This document shows, in pieces, positions 1 to 8,497 of a stretch of DNA of 64,000 nucleotides (position 1 is its first letter; each line of letters starts with the position of its first letter). The notes under the pieces are model-generated. The model had not been told where the DNA came from, did no database searches, and worked only from the letters and a program-made list of their open reading frames with translations. The stretch spans positions 124,001-188,000 of the forward strand of contig CAZPOV010000002.1 of assembly GCA_964588335.1 (NCBI GenBank). Direction: 5' to 3'. Position numbers and translations under genes: made by a program. The stretch is from JAGQZY01 sp964588335 (GTDB taxonomy: Bacteria; Bdellovibrionota; Bdellovibrionia; Bdellovibrionales; JAGQZY01).

Positions 1-1
1 T

Positions 2-124
2 AGGTTAACAAGCGGATTGTTAGCTTGGCTGGCCTTCGGAAATCAGCTTCAGTCGACCGACGTCCATGGACTGTTGATTACCGGGGGGGGAGCCTGGTTT
101 GCTTTCAGAGGGGCTCGTCAATAA
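2..124 (+). CDS. C-terminal end of a membrane protein, probably EamA/DMT-family transporter (truncated by window start)
   Basis: An open frame runs from the window edge to a TAA and encodes 40 residues, with no stop and a clear hydrophobic pattern. The stretch WLAFGNQ, then about eight residues, then HGLLITGGG and a short basic end resembles the last two helices of EamA transporters (WLxFGE, then GxxLIxxG, then a basic tail). The N-terminal part lies outside the window. Membrane location is well supported; the family assignment is an inference from a short tail. Confidence 0.45.
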   Translation, partial: RLTSGLLAWLAFGNQLQSTDVHGLLITGGGAWFAFRGARQ

Positions 125-266
125 GCTGTTAATTTGTAGCGGGATTTCTTAAAAAATATAAATATAACTAATTTAATTTTATCGAAATTTGCTAAAAAAA
201 AGGTCCTTTGTCAGTATAAATGACTCGATTCTTGCCAATTTCCAAAAACGCTGCCAGAACTTATAC

Positions 267-1418
267 ATGGAGTTTCTCATTGCGGTTATGCCGGGGTTTG
301 CCCTTGGGTGTAGCTTGATCATGTTTGGCTTGATGGCCGGGCAAATTTTTTTATACAATAAGCATGGCAAGAAACGCTCACGTGATCTTGCTATTTTTTG
401 CTTTTTAACGGGTTGGTTTTCTCTATTCGAGGCGATCTTTCATTCTCGATCAGTACCATTCAGTCTGTTTCGGTATTTGTGCGAGGCTGGGTTCCCAGTT
501 ATTTTTCTCGCATCGTTTTTTTATTTGAAATCAATGGCGTACTTTATCATTGTTCCTCGATGGACGCGTCGGCTGTTTTATTTTGGACAAGGCCTTCTGG
601 CCTCATTGTCGACTCTGCCAATCATCCATTTATTAATCTTCGGAACTTCTATATTTGTTGATGAAATCAATAAAGTTGAAACAGGCAACTACTTTATGGA
701 TACCTATTCGATGACGTTGGGGAAAACCAATATGTTTCCTCACGTCATACTCTCTTTGTCGAGTGCATTAAACATTCTTCTCGCCTTTGTAATGCTTTTT
801 AAAATTCGCGAAAGTTCTCGGGATTATTTCTTGATTACCGGTTTGGTATTTACGATTGTCGCTTCCGGAACTGAAATGTTGATCCTTCCGTTCACGGTCC
901 AGTTCTTTGTGCCGATACTGTTTCTCAGTAATTTTTTTGAAGCCTTCCGAATGAACTATCTCGTCTTTACCGAAGAATCTGAAAAAGAGAATGAAGAACA
1001 GGCTGAAAACGAGAAATCAGAAAATTACAAAGAGGCCAGTATAGATGAACAGAGAATTGCTGAACTGGCTGATCGCTTAAACCATTTAGTGAAATCTCAA
1101 AGTCTCTATCGCGACCCCAATCTTAATTTGGCGCGATTGGCAGCGCATTTAAAAATTCCTTCCTACTTGCTGACCCAGGTTTTGCGTTTTGGTTTAAATA
1201 CCAATTATTATGAGTATATTAGTGAATTGCGAATTGAGGATGTGAAAACAAAGATGCTGTCTCTTCAGTACAAGCATTTGTCGATCATTGAAATAGCCTA
1301 TTCGGCGGGATTCAATTCCAAATCTTCGTTTAATGTGGCTTTTAAAAAGCAAACCAACATGACTCCGAAACAGTTTCGACAGCAATACACTTCGCAAAGC
1401 CCTGAAGACTCTCTTTAA
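267..1418 (+). CDS. AraC-family transcriptional regulator with N-terminal multi-helix membrane domain
   Basis: A protein of 383 residues from the ATG chosen here. The first two thirds contain about six to seven hydrophobic helices, followed by an acidic linker rich in Glu and Lys. The last 100 residues are a typical AraC double helix-turn-helix (LARLAAHLKIP, then IIEIAYSAGFNSKSSFNVAFKK, with the closing TPKQFRQ). A membrane sensor joined to an AraC DNA-binding domain suggests it responds to an envelope or extracellular signal, but the ligand is unknown. A TTG at 189 in the same frame would add 26 residues. Neither start has a clear Shine-Dalgarno sequence; the ATG was preferred because the hydrophobic domain begins there. 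The gene stands alone. Confidence 0.85.
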   Translation: MEFLIAVMPGFALGCSLIMFGLMAGQIFLYNKHGKKRSRDLAIFCFLTGWFSLFEAIFHSRSVPFSLFRYLCEAGFPVIFLASFFYLKSMAYFIIVPRWTRRLFYFGQGLLASLSTLPIIHLLIFGTSIFVDEINKVETGNYFMDTYSMTLGKTNMFPHVILSLSSALNILLAFVMLFKIRESSRDYFLITGLVFTIVASGTEMLILPFTVQFFVPILFLSNFFEAFRMNYLVFTEESEKENEEQAENEKSENYKEASIDEQRIAELADRLNHLVKSQSLYRDPNLNLARLAAHLKIPSYLLTQVLRFGLNTNYYEYISELRIEDVKTKMLSLQYKHLSIIEIAYSAGFNSKSSFNVAFKKQTNMTPKQFRQQYTSQSPEDSL

Positions 1419-1644
1419 TCGCTTCAGGTAACCCTTCACCCAGGCCGCAGGTCCTTTACGTCTGAGTTCTGCCTTAGCCACGAATAAAAGCTGACAGGTG
1501 AATGGCAAATTTTGTCCCGTTCATGAGAATCGACGCAGAATTTCTCATTCTGAAACAGAAAGTGAATCATATTGAAACAACTTGGCTCTATTTAATGGCG
1601 TTTTTATTGCACCTCTTTTTAATGAACACTTAAGGGAGTGCAGT

Positions 1645-2409
1645 ATGGCTAAACTTTTGATTCCTATAATAGTTCTAATCAGTTCTCTGGGCTGGTCTCA
1701 ACAGACTCCTGTCGAGGGGGTCCACGAAGAGCTTGTGCAAGCCTCTCGCTTGATCATTGGTTTTTTGGATAACGGACTGTCGAACGAAGAGGTTTTTGCT
1801 TCTGGCAACGCTTGTTCTGGAATTGATATGGAAGAGGCCACGGTAGAGAGAGTGCGCTGTGAAGAAAGACAAATTCGACAAGCCGAGGCTCGACACGCCG
1901 AAACCATCGCCAGCCAGCTACCGACGGAAGATTGTCGAGGGCCTGTGATGATTATGGCCTCTGTTTCCGCGTTACAGAGGACAAGGTACGCCAGAGGTCA
2001 GGGCAATGTGATGTCTCGAGACACCCAGCGCGCCCGATCCTTGTATCGAGCCATTCTAAACCATTGCCCCAATCGTCAGCTGGGATTTGAAAATGTTTTA
2101 CCTTACATCAATGGAGACGATCTTTTTACATTCCAAGAAATTGTCGATGGTGTTCGCTGCAATCAAGTTTCTTTGTTTCGACTGGGTCACTGGTTTCGTG
2201 GTCGACAGAAGCAAAGCTTGGAGGAGTACTCTCAAGCTCAACGTCATACCTATTACGACAACGAAACCCAAACCCGTCTATTTAACGAACGCAATCAACG
2301 TTTAAGTCGAATACAATCAGCCATTGAACATAAATGTCGTATGGCCATCGAGAGGAACTCAGAAATCGAGCGGAGCTACATCGAAGGCGCTGTGCCATCA
2401 TCTCTATAA
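1645..2409 (+). CDS. Exported protein of unknown function
   Basis: I do not recognise a family. The 254-residue product starts with a clear signal peptide (MAKLLIPIIVLISSLGWSQ). The ATG is preceded by GGGAG at good spacing, so an upstream in-frame ATG at 1582 is unlikely to be the start. The mature protein is polar, helical and rich in Arg and Gln, with about seven cysteines (for example in GNACSG and EDCRGP) that could form disulfides in the periplasm. The 3' end lies 93 bases before the exonuclease III gene, so cotranscription is possible. Confidence 0.7.
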   Translation: MAKLLIPIIVLISSLGWSQQTPVEGVHEELVQASRLIIGFLDNGLSNEEVFASGNACSGIDMEEATVERVRCEERQIRQAEARHAETIASQLPTEDCRGPVMIMASVSALQRTRYARGQGNVMSRDTQRARSLYRAILNHCPNRQLGFENVLPYINGDDLFTFQEIVDGVRCNQVSLFRLGHWFRGRQKQSLEEYSQAQRHTYYDNETQTRLFNERNQRLSRIQSAIEHKCRMAIERNSEIERSYIEGAVPSSL

Positions 2410-2502
2410 ATCTTTCGAAGGTTGGTCAGCTTACTGCTTTGAGTCACAAGGAAAGTCAGTGCTCGGTTGACCCTATAGACAATACGGTTGAAAAACAAAC
2501 TT

Positions 2503-3267
2503 ATGAAAATTCTAAGTTGGAATGTTAATGGTATTCGGGCCTGTAGTAAAAAAGGCTTTTTGGATTGGTTTGAAGGTGAAAAGCCAGATATCGTCTGCCT
2601 GCAAGAAGTCAAAGCCACCCCCGAACAGTTAGAAGACAATCTCCGTAACCCTTTAAATTATCATGCGGTTTGGAACCCTGCCGAAAAACTCGGTTACAGC
2701 GGCACGGCTCTGTTTTCAAAAAAAGAACCCTTAGAAGTGAAGTATGGACTGGGTATCGACGAACTGGATAAAGAAGGGCGAGTTATAATCGCAAAATTTC
2801 CAACGTTCACAGTGGTGAATTCCTATTTTCCCAATAGTAAACGAGATCATTCCCGTTTGCCTTTAAAGTTGGAGTTCTGTCAGAAATTTTTAACAGAGAT
2901 GAACAAGTTGCGTAAGAAAGGTGAAAACCTGGTGATGTGCGCTGACTGGAATATTGCTCACAAAGAGATCGATCTGAAGAATCCGAAGACCAATAAAAAA
3001 AACGCTGGCTTTTTACCTGAAGAAAGAGCGTGGATGACTGAATTCATTGAAGCGGGTTATTTCGATACGTTTCGCCATTTCGAGCCCGAAGGTGGCCATT
3101 ACACCTGGTGGAGCTATCGGCCAGGGATTAGGGAAAGAAATGTCGGCTGGCGATTGGATTACTTTATGATGAATGAGGAGGCCAAGAGCCGTTTAAAAAA
3201 GGCCTACAATCAACCCGGTGTTATGGGATCTGATCATTGCCCCGTGGCCATAGAGCTGAAGCGTTAA
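2503..3267 (+). CDS. xth: Exodeoxyribonuclease III (AP endonuclease, exonuclease III family)
   Basis: Cuts DNA at abasic sites and removes 3' blocking groups in base-excision repair. The 254-residue length is normal for the family. Visible catalytic motifs are SWNVNGIR with Asn7, LQEVK with Glu35, the SYFPNSKR segment carrying the family Tyr, ADWN supplying the Asp and Asn, and SDHCP near the C-terminus with Asp244 and His245. The ATG was chosen over a TTG 15 bases upstream because the family begins directly with the first beta strand (MKILSWN). All metal and catalytic residues seem intact, so an active enzyme is expected. Confidence 0.95.
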   Translation: MKILSWNVNGIRACSKKGFLDWFEGEKPDIVCLQEVKATPEQLEDNLRNPLNYHAVWNPAEKLGYSGTALFSKKEPLEVKYGLGIDELDKEGRVIIAKFPTFTVVNSYFPNSKRDHSRLPLKLEFCQKFLTEMNKLRKKGENLVMCADWNIAHKEIDLKNPKTNKKNAGFLPEERAWMTEFIEAGYFDTFRHFEPEGGHYTWWSYRPGIRERNVGWRLDYFMMNEEAKSRLKKAYNQPGVMGSDHCPVAIELKR

Positions 3268-3470
3268 AAGAGCTTTACGTCGTTCCTAAAGTTTGATGTT
3301 GTCTTTGACGGCCGCATTCGCGGCTATTGAGCCCTGATAAGCTGTTGTCTGATCCGGAATTACAAGGGCTTCGAAATAGAGAGGTCGACAGGCTGATTTC
3401 GATAGCCCATACTCAACTTGTTTCGATTGTGTTTGCCGACTCCAAGCTTTTTCCCTTAAAGTCATAGGCA

Positions 3471-4037
3471 ATGTTTGTTTTCAAATGGCTTATTCGCTTT
3501 ATTTTTAAAGTTTCTGGATGGAAAGTCGAAGGGGGGAGACCATTGGGCATGCAGAAAGCCGTTCTGGTGGGGGCACCCCATACCTCCAATTGGGACCTTT
3601 TTTACACACTTGGATTGATGTACACCCTTGATTTGAACTTTCGTTTCTTAATTAAAAAAGAAGCTCTGGTGTTTCCGGTAAAAAATGTTTTGCTCGCCAT
3701 GGGTGCTTTCCCGGTGGAGAGGAAGAAACTTGGCGCCAATTCTGTGGATCAAATTGCAAAAGTTTTTTCTGAAAATGAAGAGTGTTTTCTGTGTATTGCA
3801 CCGGAGGGAACACGGCAACCGGTAACAAGCTGGAAAACCGGGTTTTATCACATCGCACGCACGGCCAAGGTGCCAATTTTGGTGGGTTATTTGGATTGCC
3901 AAAAAAAGAAGGTTTATATTGGCGATACCATTGACCCGCAACTGTCAGAAGCTGAGGTTATGAGGCGATTGGCAACGATTCTAAAAAAGGCTCATGCTAG
4001 AAAGCCTGAGAATTTTACCTTACCACAGGCCCATTAA
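3471..4037 (+). CDS. 1-acyl-glycerol-3-phosphate acyltransferase family protein (PlsC-like)
   Basis: A 188-residue protein with the PlsC/LPLAT motifs in order: HTSNWD (HX4D catalytic motif), the FLIKKEAL region, GAFPVERKK, and APEGTRQ (EGTR substrate-binding motif). These enzymes transfer an acyl group to a lysophospholipid or related acceptor at the inner membrane. It is shorter than typical PlsC and lacks a long N-terminal membrane segment. It resembles the small stand-alone acyltransferases annotated as glycerol acyltransferases, so the true acceptor is uncertain. The about 200 bases upstream hold no gene that I can see. Confidence 0.85.
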   Translation: MFVFKWLIRFIFKVSGWKVEGGRPLGMQKAVLVGAPHTSNWDLFYTLGLMYTLDLNFRFLIKKEALVFPVKNVLLAMGAFPVERKKLGANSVDQIAKVFSENEECFLCIAPEGTRQPVTSWKTGFYHIARTAKVPILVGYLDCQKKKVYIGDTIDPQLSEAEVMRRLATILKKAHARKPENFTLPQAH

Positions 4038-4056
4038 ACCCTAGAAAGAGTTGAGT

Positions 4057-4425
4057 CTAGCGTAGTGAACTTTCGCAATCGTCAAGACTGTGGACTTCCA
4101 GATTAGACAGATCAATCAGTCTTTCATTTCTCTGTTTTTGACTTTCAGTCTCTTCAGTCAGTTGGGTGGGAGACTCTCGTGAAAGTATTGCAACGTCACT
4201 CATCGTGCCATGTTTCAAAATCGCTGCCAGCGCACATTGACATATAGTTCGAGCGTTTTTAAGGGAATGTTTGGTTTGAACTCTTTGATGACAAAATGTG
4301 AGGTAGTTTTGCCGAATCACTTGTTCCGTTTGATTCGGATTGGTTTCTGTTTTACCAGTGCTCGGTTGAGCACTGCTCAATGCCGAAGAGATCAAAATCA
4401 TTGTAAATAAGATTATAATTCTCAT
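4057..4425 (-). CDS. Small exported protein of unknown function
   Basis: A 122-residue product with a signal peptide (MRIIILFTMILISSALSSAQ). The mature part has a CQCAL motif in its centre and a Glu/Gln-rich end. No family is recognised. The ATG overlaps the stop of the M23 peptidase gene by four bases (ATGA), so the two are translationally coupled and probably act together in the periplasm. Confidence 0.7.
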   Translation of the reverse strand: MRIIILFTMILISSALSSAQPSTGKTETNPNQTEQVIRQNYLTFCHQRVQTKHSLKNARTICQCALAAILKHGTMSDVAILSRESPTQLTEETESQKQRNERLIDLSNLEVHSLDDCESSLR

Positions 4426-5039
4426 GCTTCAACTCCTTGAGGTTGATCGCTGCTCGGTGTGGCTGGGCAATGTCTTTGGATATCGCCTTGAAAAAAGTTT
4501 TGTGGATCCATGGGGACGCCACCAATACGAACTTCGTAGTGCAGGTGCGAGCCGGTGCTTCGACCTGTGCTTCCACAGTAGCCGATGATGTCGCCGGCCT
4601 GAACGCGAGCACCGGCACGAACGGCGATTCGTGATAAATGGGAATAGCTGGTTTCAATATCGCTTTCAGGGTTGTAGCCGCTGCCACCGCTGGCTAAAAC
4701 AACAAGACTGGAACGAACAATTTCAACCCGGTTACCGTAGGCTCCCTGGGTGCCAGCAAACCGCACCACGCCTGAGGACGAAGCGCGAATAGGAAATCCT
4801 GATGTACAGGCAAAATCGTGGCCGGCGTGCATCCGTCCCCAACGCGGGCCGAACTCACTGGTGGTCCGACAATTGGAGCAATCGCAAACCGGGGAAATCA
4901 ACTGTCGGCTTGCTGCAGACCCCAATTGAGCCGATTGGGTGGGTGGCCGAGGCGGTAACGCGTCGGCATCATGTAGAGATAAAATAGGGATTAAAAACAA
5001 ACCTGTCATAAAAATAATGATCATTTTAGAAATAAGCAC
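4422..5039 (-). CDS. M23 (LytM-type) zinc metallopeptidase, probable peptidoglycan endopeptidase
   Basis: A 205-residue exported protein with an N-terminal signal or anchor segment, then a cysteine cluster (CDCSNC), then a LytM domain. The zinc ligands are visible: HAGHD (His71 and Asp75 in the HxxxD motif), SYSHLS with His134, and SHLHYE with His165 and His167 (HxH). Such enzymes cut peptide cross-links in peptidoglycan. The GTG start is supported by AGGGA nine bases upstream; an internal ATG five codons later has no such site. The CxCxxC element just before the domain is unusual and may be a disulfide brace. It overlaps the small exported-protein gene that follows it. Confidence 0.88.
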   Translation of the reverse strand: MLISKMIIIFMTGLFLIPILSLHDADALPPRPPTQSAQLGSAASRQLISPVCDCSNCRTTSEFGPRWGRMHAGHDFACTSGFPIRASSSGVVRFAGTQGAYGNRVEIVRSSLVVLASGGSGYNPESDIETSYSHLSRIAVRAGARVQAGDIIGYCGSTGRSTGSHLHYEVRIGGVPMDPQNFFQGDIQRHCPATPSSDQPQGVEA

Positions 5040-5068
5040 TTTTCAACGTCCCTGTAAAAAAGAGTTCA

Positions 5069-5250
5069 TTAGTTCTCACTTCTAATATTGCCATCGGCCC
5101 CGGCAAAATACCAGACGATTTCAAGTAAAGGGGGCTCAATGAAGCAGACAGAGAAGTAGCTGGGTCTTAGTCCTGTTGAGTGGTAACAGAGGTCAAAAAA
5201 ACCGAGGCGAGAAAGACCTTTGTCTTCAATGAGGGGTGTGCTATTTGATG
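5069..5250 (-). CDS. 3' end of an unidentified gene, truncated by the assembly gap
   Basis: From the gap edge the minus strand reads without a stop for about 60 codons and ends ...GADGNIRSEN. The translation (for example IEDKGLSRLGFFDLCYH) has normal protein-like composition. It ends 29 bases before the M23 gene start on the same strand, which fits an operon. The N-terminus is missing in the N run. No family is recognised, and the reading could be accidental. Confidence 0.35.
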
Positions 5251-5350
5251 NNNNNNNNNNNNNNNNNNNNNNNNNNNNNNNNNNNNNNNNNNNNNNNNNN
5301 NNNNNNNNNNNNNNNNNNNNNNNNNNNNNNNNNNNNNNNNNNNNNNNNNN
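5251..5350. other. Assembly gap (100 N)
   Basis: Exactly 100 N, a conventional placeholder, so the true size is unknown. The bases on each side do not share a long overlap; only an 11-base string (GGCGAGAAAGA) recurs nearby. Open frames pointing away from the gap on both sides suggest it hides two divergent gene starts. Confidence 0.95.
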
Positions 5351-5536
5351 GGCGAGAAAGAAACCACAACTGAAGCCGCCTGTCGGTTGCAGGACCTTGC
5401 CAGCCCTCTGGATGAGCGTTGGTTGCAAAGATGGAATCGCTCTGACACTCCTTATCCTCCCCTGTGTGAAGACAAAGAAGCACTTAAAAGACGGATAAGG
5501 CAACATGAGCAATTCAGAGATTGCAGTCATTCTTGA
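5351..5536 (+). CDS. 3' end of an unidentified gene, truncated by the assembly gap
   Basis: The plus strand reads openly from the gap edge for 61 codons to TGA. The product is very polar with charged helical character (LQDLASPLDERWLQRW, then EDKEALKRRIRQHEQ). It looks like a genuine protein tail rather than noise, but no family is recognised. The start lies inside the gap. Confidence 0.4.
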   Translation, partial: GEKETTTEAACRLQDLASPLDERWLQRWNRSDTPYPPLCEDKEALKRRIRQHEQFRDCSHS

Positions 5537-5643
5537 TTAAAGGTTTGGGCCTCTTGAAGTATCTGGTGCAACCATTTTGAAACTGGATGCCAGCGTCTTG
5601 TTTTCAAGAAATTCCTAAAGAGTGTTTTGGAAGTTTCGATAAT

Positions 5644-5672
5644 AAAAAGCCGCTTACCAACGAAGCGGCTTT
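5644..5672 (-). terminator. Intrinsic terminator
   Basis: A perfect 10-bp stem (AAAGCCGCTT / AAGCGGCTTT) with a 7-base loop. On the minus strand it is followed by TTTTTATTAT, just after the stop of the WDYGSC-repeat protein gene. It may also serve plus-strand transcripts. Confidence 0.8.
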
Positions 5673-5690
5673 GTCTGTCATTGATAAATA

Positions 5691-6281
5691 TTATTCGCAA
5701 GTATGAATGTAGCGTGCGATTTCACAGGATGTTTTACCGAATCCTTTACTTTCAACGGTACAACGTGCCACTCCGCTGGCGCATTTGTTGGTTTTATAGC
5801 GAACCGATTGTCCATTTTTTGCCGATAATCCGAGACCAGGACAAAGACCGCGGTCACCGCCAGCGCAACTTCCATAATCCCAGACGCCGGTTTTAATAAC
5901 CATCTTTGAAGGCGCGCCTTTGCAAAAGTGATTATAAGTCGCTGCCGCGCAGTTGCGAGTCTCACCCGGTGAACGAACCACGGTGTAGCCTCGTCCACTG
6001 TCACACTCATCATTCTGATAATGAACCACTTTTTGAAATGTTTTAAGTCCTTGAACAAGAACCACTTTGCTACCAACTGCTGATATATAGCCGTGACTTC
6101 CTGGAATCGGTGGCAGACCCGAATCGTTACCGAGGCAAGATCCATAGTCCCAGATTCCACTACCGATTTGCTGGTCGAATTGACTTAGCTTTCCAGAGAT
6201 GGATGCGCGGCTTTGTGCCATGGCGTTGTTTGCTGTTAATAGAAATGCGAAAAAAAGAAAGTATCCCAAAAATTTGCTCAT
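5691..6281 (-). CDS. Exported cysteine-rich protein with an internal duplication (WDYGSC repeats)
   Basis: A 196-residue product with a signal peptide ending NNAMAQ. The mature protein contains two copies of a module: GIWDYGSCLGNDSGLPP near residue 42 and GVWDYGSCAGGDRGLCP near residue 131. Each copy is followed by a similar basic and cysteine-containing stretch (QNDECDSGRGYTVV versus KTNKCASGVARCTV). Paired cysteines suggest disulfides. A strong AAGGGGG site precedes the ATG. No named family is recognised; a secreted adhesive, binding or inhibitor-like module is possible but not shown. Confidence 0.75.
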   Translation of the reverse strand: MSKFLGYFLFFAFLLTANNAMAQSRASISGKLSQFDQQIGSGIWDYGSCLGNDSGLPPIPGSHGYISAVGSKVVLVQGLKTFQKVVHYQNDECDSGRGYTVVRSPGETRNCAAATYNHFCKGAPSKMVIKTGVWDYGSCAGGDRGLCPGLGLSAKNGQSVRYKTNKCASGVARCTVESKGFGKTSCEIARYIHTCE

Positions 6282-6486
6282 TAAAGCCCCCTTACTTGGT
6301 TATGAACTGAATCTAGAATGCATTGTTCGGGGGACAGATTTTTGTGCGTTTTAATAACAAACGTTTCTTGTTTGAGAACAAAATAAAGTAGTGATGAGAA
6401 AGAAATTTGAGTTCGCTGTGGTCTTTTGAGACAGTCAGAATATAGAGCAATCGTTCGGTCGATTGAGCTGAAAGCGCAAGAATCTC

Positions 6487-7041
6487 TTATTGAAGCTTTT
6501 CAAACAGTTTCAAACCAATCCAGGCGTCGGTGGCAGCATAGCTCAGTTGCTCTTCTGTTAAAACCTGTCGTTCCCAATTGGTCATTTTGGCTTTCTTATT
6601 CACCGTGCCCTGTAAGACCTCTTCGGTCATACCTTTGAGTCCAAACTTGGTGAGTCCTTTTTCCTTTGCTACGGTTTGCAATTCAATAAAGCCCTGGGGA
6701 TTAAATTTAAAGATTTTTTGTAACGCTTTCAAGTCGTCACGAATGGCGACACCGGCTTTAACGACCTCTGGGTTTTCAAAAATATCCACCAACAATTGAA
6801 ACTGGGACACCTTGTGAAGTCGGATCAAGTAAGCATCGCTGTTGGTGGCCAATTGTAACAATGCCACTTTAAAGACTCGCCCTTTCACATAGCTGGGCTT
6901 GGTTTCGGTATCAAAGCCCAAAACTTTGGCCGAGCTTAGGCCCGAAGCCGCTGCCTTTAATTCTTCATTGCTAGCAATTAAATGAATTTGACCGGTGAAG
7001 GACAAAACATTTTTTTTCACTTTGTCCAATTCTTCTTTCAT
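6487..7041 (-). CDS. 3'-5' exonuclease domain protein (RNase D / DnaQ-like DEDDy family)
   Basis: A 184-residue single-domain protein with the three exonuclease motifs: FDTET (motif I, Asp and Glu), the GVAIRDDLKAL segment (motif II Asp), and SYAATDAWIG (motif III Tyr and Asp, YxxxD). It lacks the HRDC domains of full-length RNase D, so it belongs to the short stand-alone 3'-5' exonucleases. The likely substrate is structured RNA or DNA 3' ends. AAGGA precedes the ATG. It appears monocistronic. Confidence 0.88.
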   Translation of the reverse strand: MKEELDKVKKNVLSFTGQIHLIASNEELKAAASGLSSAKVLGFDTETKPSYVKGRVFKVALLQLATNSDAYLIRLHKVSQFQLLVDIFENPEVVKAGVAIRDDLKALQKIFKFNPQGFIELQTVAKEKGLTKFGLKGMTEEVLQGTVNKKAKMTNWERQVLTEEQLSYAATDAWIGLKLFEKLQ

Positions 7042-7132
7042 CTGTCCTTAACTACGAAAATTATATTTAGAACCATACTTTAAAATCAAATACATGCAAA
7101 GTTTTTCTGCCAATGACTATCAGGGCCCATTA

Positions 7133-8452
7133 TTAAAAACGTCTTATGCATCGAACGTAGTTAACAAATGTGCTTGTCTTTGAGCCAGTGGAGAGCGCTC
7201 CAGTGATGAAATCGGCTCTCCAGAAATTCAATGAGTTTTCTTCTGTCGAACTCATATAATAGTGTCCTCCCGATACATTAAATCCGCTGAGAGCATGGAC
7301 CTTTCCACCATTAGCAGAGCAATCGGGATCCTCTTGCGGGTTCGCCGTGTTGTGGCTGGTTGATTGTGCGCGGCAATAAAGAAAAGTGAGTTCAGACTTT
7401 GAGGGGAGATACCAGTCGCTGTATCCGCCGTAAACCATATTATTGCAATAGTCGGCTCCGCTGTCTGAACTCGTTGAAGCATCGGCTGTGATAATGGGAG
7501 TGTTAATGTCGCCTCGTGCACTGGCTGAGCTCGGTGTTGTCGCAGTCGTGATATTTTCCACTCCAGCGATATCGACTTGCGACCCGGAACTTCCTGACCA
7601 GGTGAAATAAACTGAGTCTTCTGAACCATCACAAGTCGGAGTCGCAGAATTTGTACACCCAGCGTTTGTGGTCATATATTGGTTGCCATCAAATACACCG
7701 ACGTACTGACCACCGTTCAGGCAGAGCGTTCCAGGAGATGGATTGTGGTCACAAGGGTCGACGGTGGTAGGGACTCCGACGTAGAACATGACTCGACCAT
7801 CAGCACCGTCGGCTCCGCCGAGATTACCAATCCCAAGAGGGCCTCCAGCGCCTACGGTTAATGAGAATGTTTGACCTGAAACCCCAGATAAACTGACTTC
7901 TAGGAAAGCTCCGCCGCCGCCGCCGCCACTTCCACCGGCTCCGCCCGTGTCGGATCCGGAAGCACCGCCTCCAGGGAATTGGCCATCACTTCGGTGAGTC
8001 GTTGTACCACTTCCACCGTTCGGGGAGCTGCCACCCAGTCCCCAAGAGCTGGTCGATGAGGTTCCATTAGACCCAGAAATGTTGGTATCACCACCTGTTG
8101 CAACACCACCGGCTCCTCCAGCTCCTCCGCTTGCGGCAAGTCCTCCTTTTCCGCCGCCAGCTATGTAGATAGAGTCGACATTTGAGTCTCCACCATCGGA
8201 TCCATCTTGAGGGCTACCTCCGCCATCGCCGCCACTGCCGCCTCCGGCACCCCAGATTCTTATAATAACGTCGTTGCACCCTGAGGGAATGGTGTAAGAA
8301 AAAGAACCGGGTTGGAAGAAACTCTGCACTGTCGTGTTACATCCAGAGGAAGAGTTTCTTTTCGAAAAGAAAGAAAAAGGAATAAATTGGGCCTCAAGAA
8401 TTGAACTTATGAGAGAGAAAGACAAAACAATTGATATCTGAAAAACACGCAC
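7133..8452 (-). CDS. Exported glycine-rich protein with C-terminal DUF1566 (Lcl C-terminal-like) domain
   Basis: A 439-residue product in three parts. After a signal peptide comes a short domain with SYTIPSGCNDVIIRIWGAGGG, typical of proteins that open with a glycine-rich repeat region. Then about 130 residues of Gly/Ser-rich low complexity follow. The C-terminal domain carries DWYLPSKSEL, YYMSSTE and VRCIRRF, the DUF1566 signature found in surface proteins and adhesins. It is probably a secreted or surface protein. It starts with GTG and lies divergently, 45 bases from the M14 peptidase gene. Confidence 0.8.
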   Translation of the reverse strand: MRVFQISIVLSFSLISSILEAQFIPFSFFSKRNSSSGCNTTVQSFFQPGSFSYTIPSGCNDVIIRIWGAGGGSGGDGGGSPQDGSDGGDSNVDSIYIAGGGKGGLAASGGAGGAGGVATGGDTNISGSNGTSSTSSWGLGGSSPNGGSGTTTHRSDGQFPGGGASGSDTGGAGGSGGGGGGAFLEVSLSGVSGQTFSLTVGAGGPLGIGNLGGADGADGRVMFYVGVPTTVDPCDHNPSPGTLCLNGGQYVGVFDGNQYMTTNAGCTNSATPTCDGSEDSVYFTWSGSSGSQVDIAGVENITTATTPSSASARGDINTPIITADASTSSDSGADYCNNMVYGGYSDWYLPSKSELTFLYCRAQSTSHNTANPQEDPDCSANGGKVHALSGFNVSGGHYYMSSTEENSLNFWRADFITGALSTGSKTSTFVNYVRCIRRF

Positions 8453-8497
8453 TCTATCTTATCGGTATTTTAAGACTTTTCTATAAAGCATCTCTAT

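Noticed and set aside
5069..5530. Open frames that cross the 5251-5350 gap on either strand
   Set aside because: They are open only because N codons cannot be stops; the parts on each side were judged separately.
7679..8139. Open frames antisense to or overlapping the glycine-rich protein gene
   Set aside because: They arise from the repetitive GC-rich composition; none has a start site or conserved motif.
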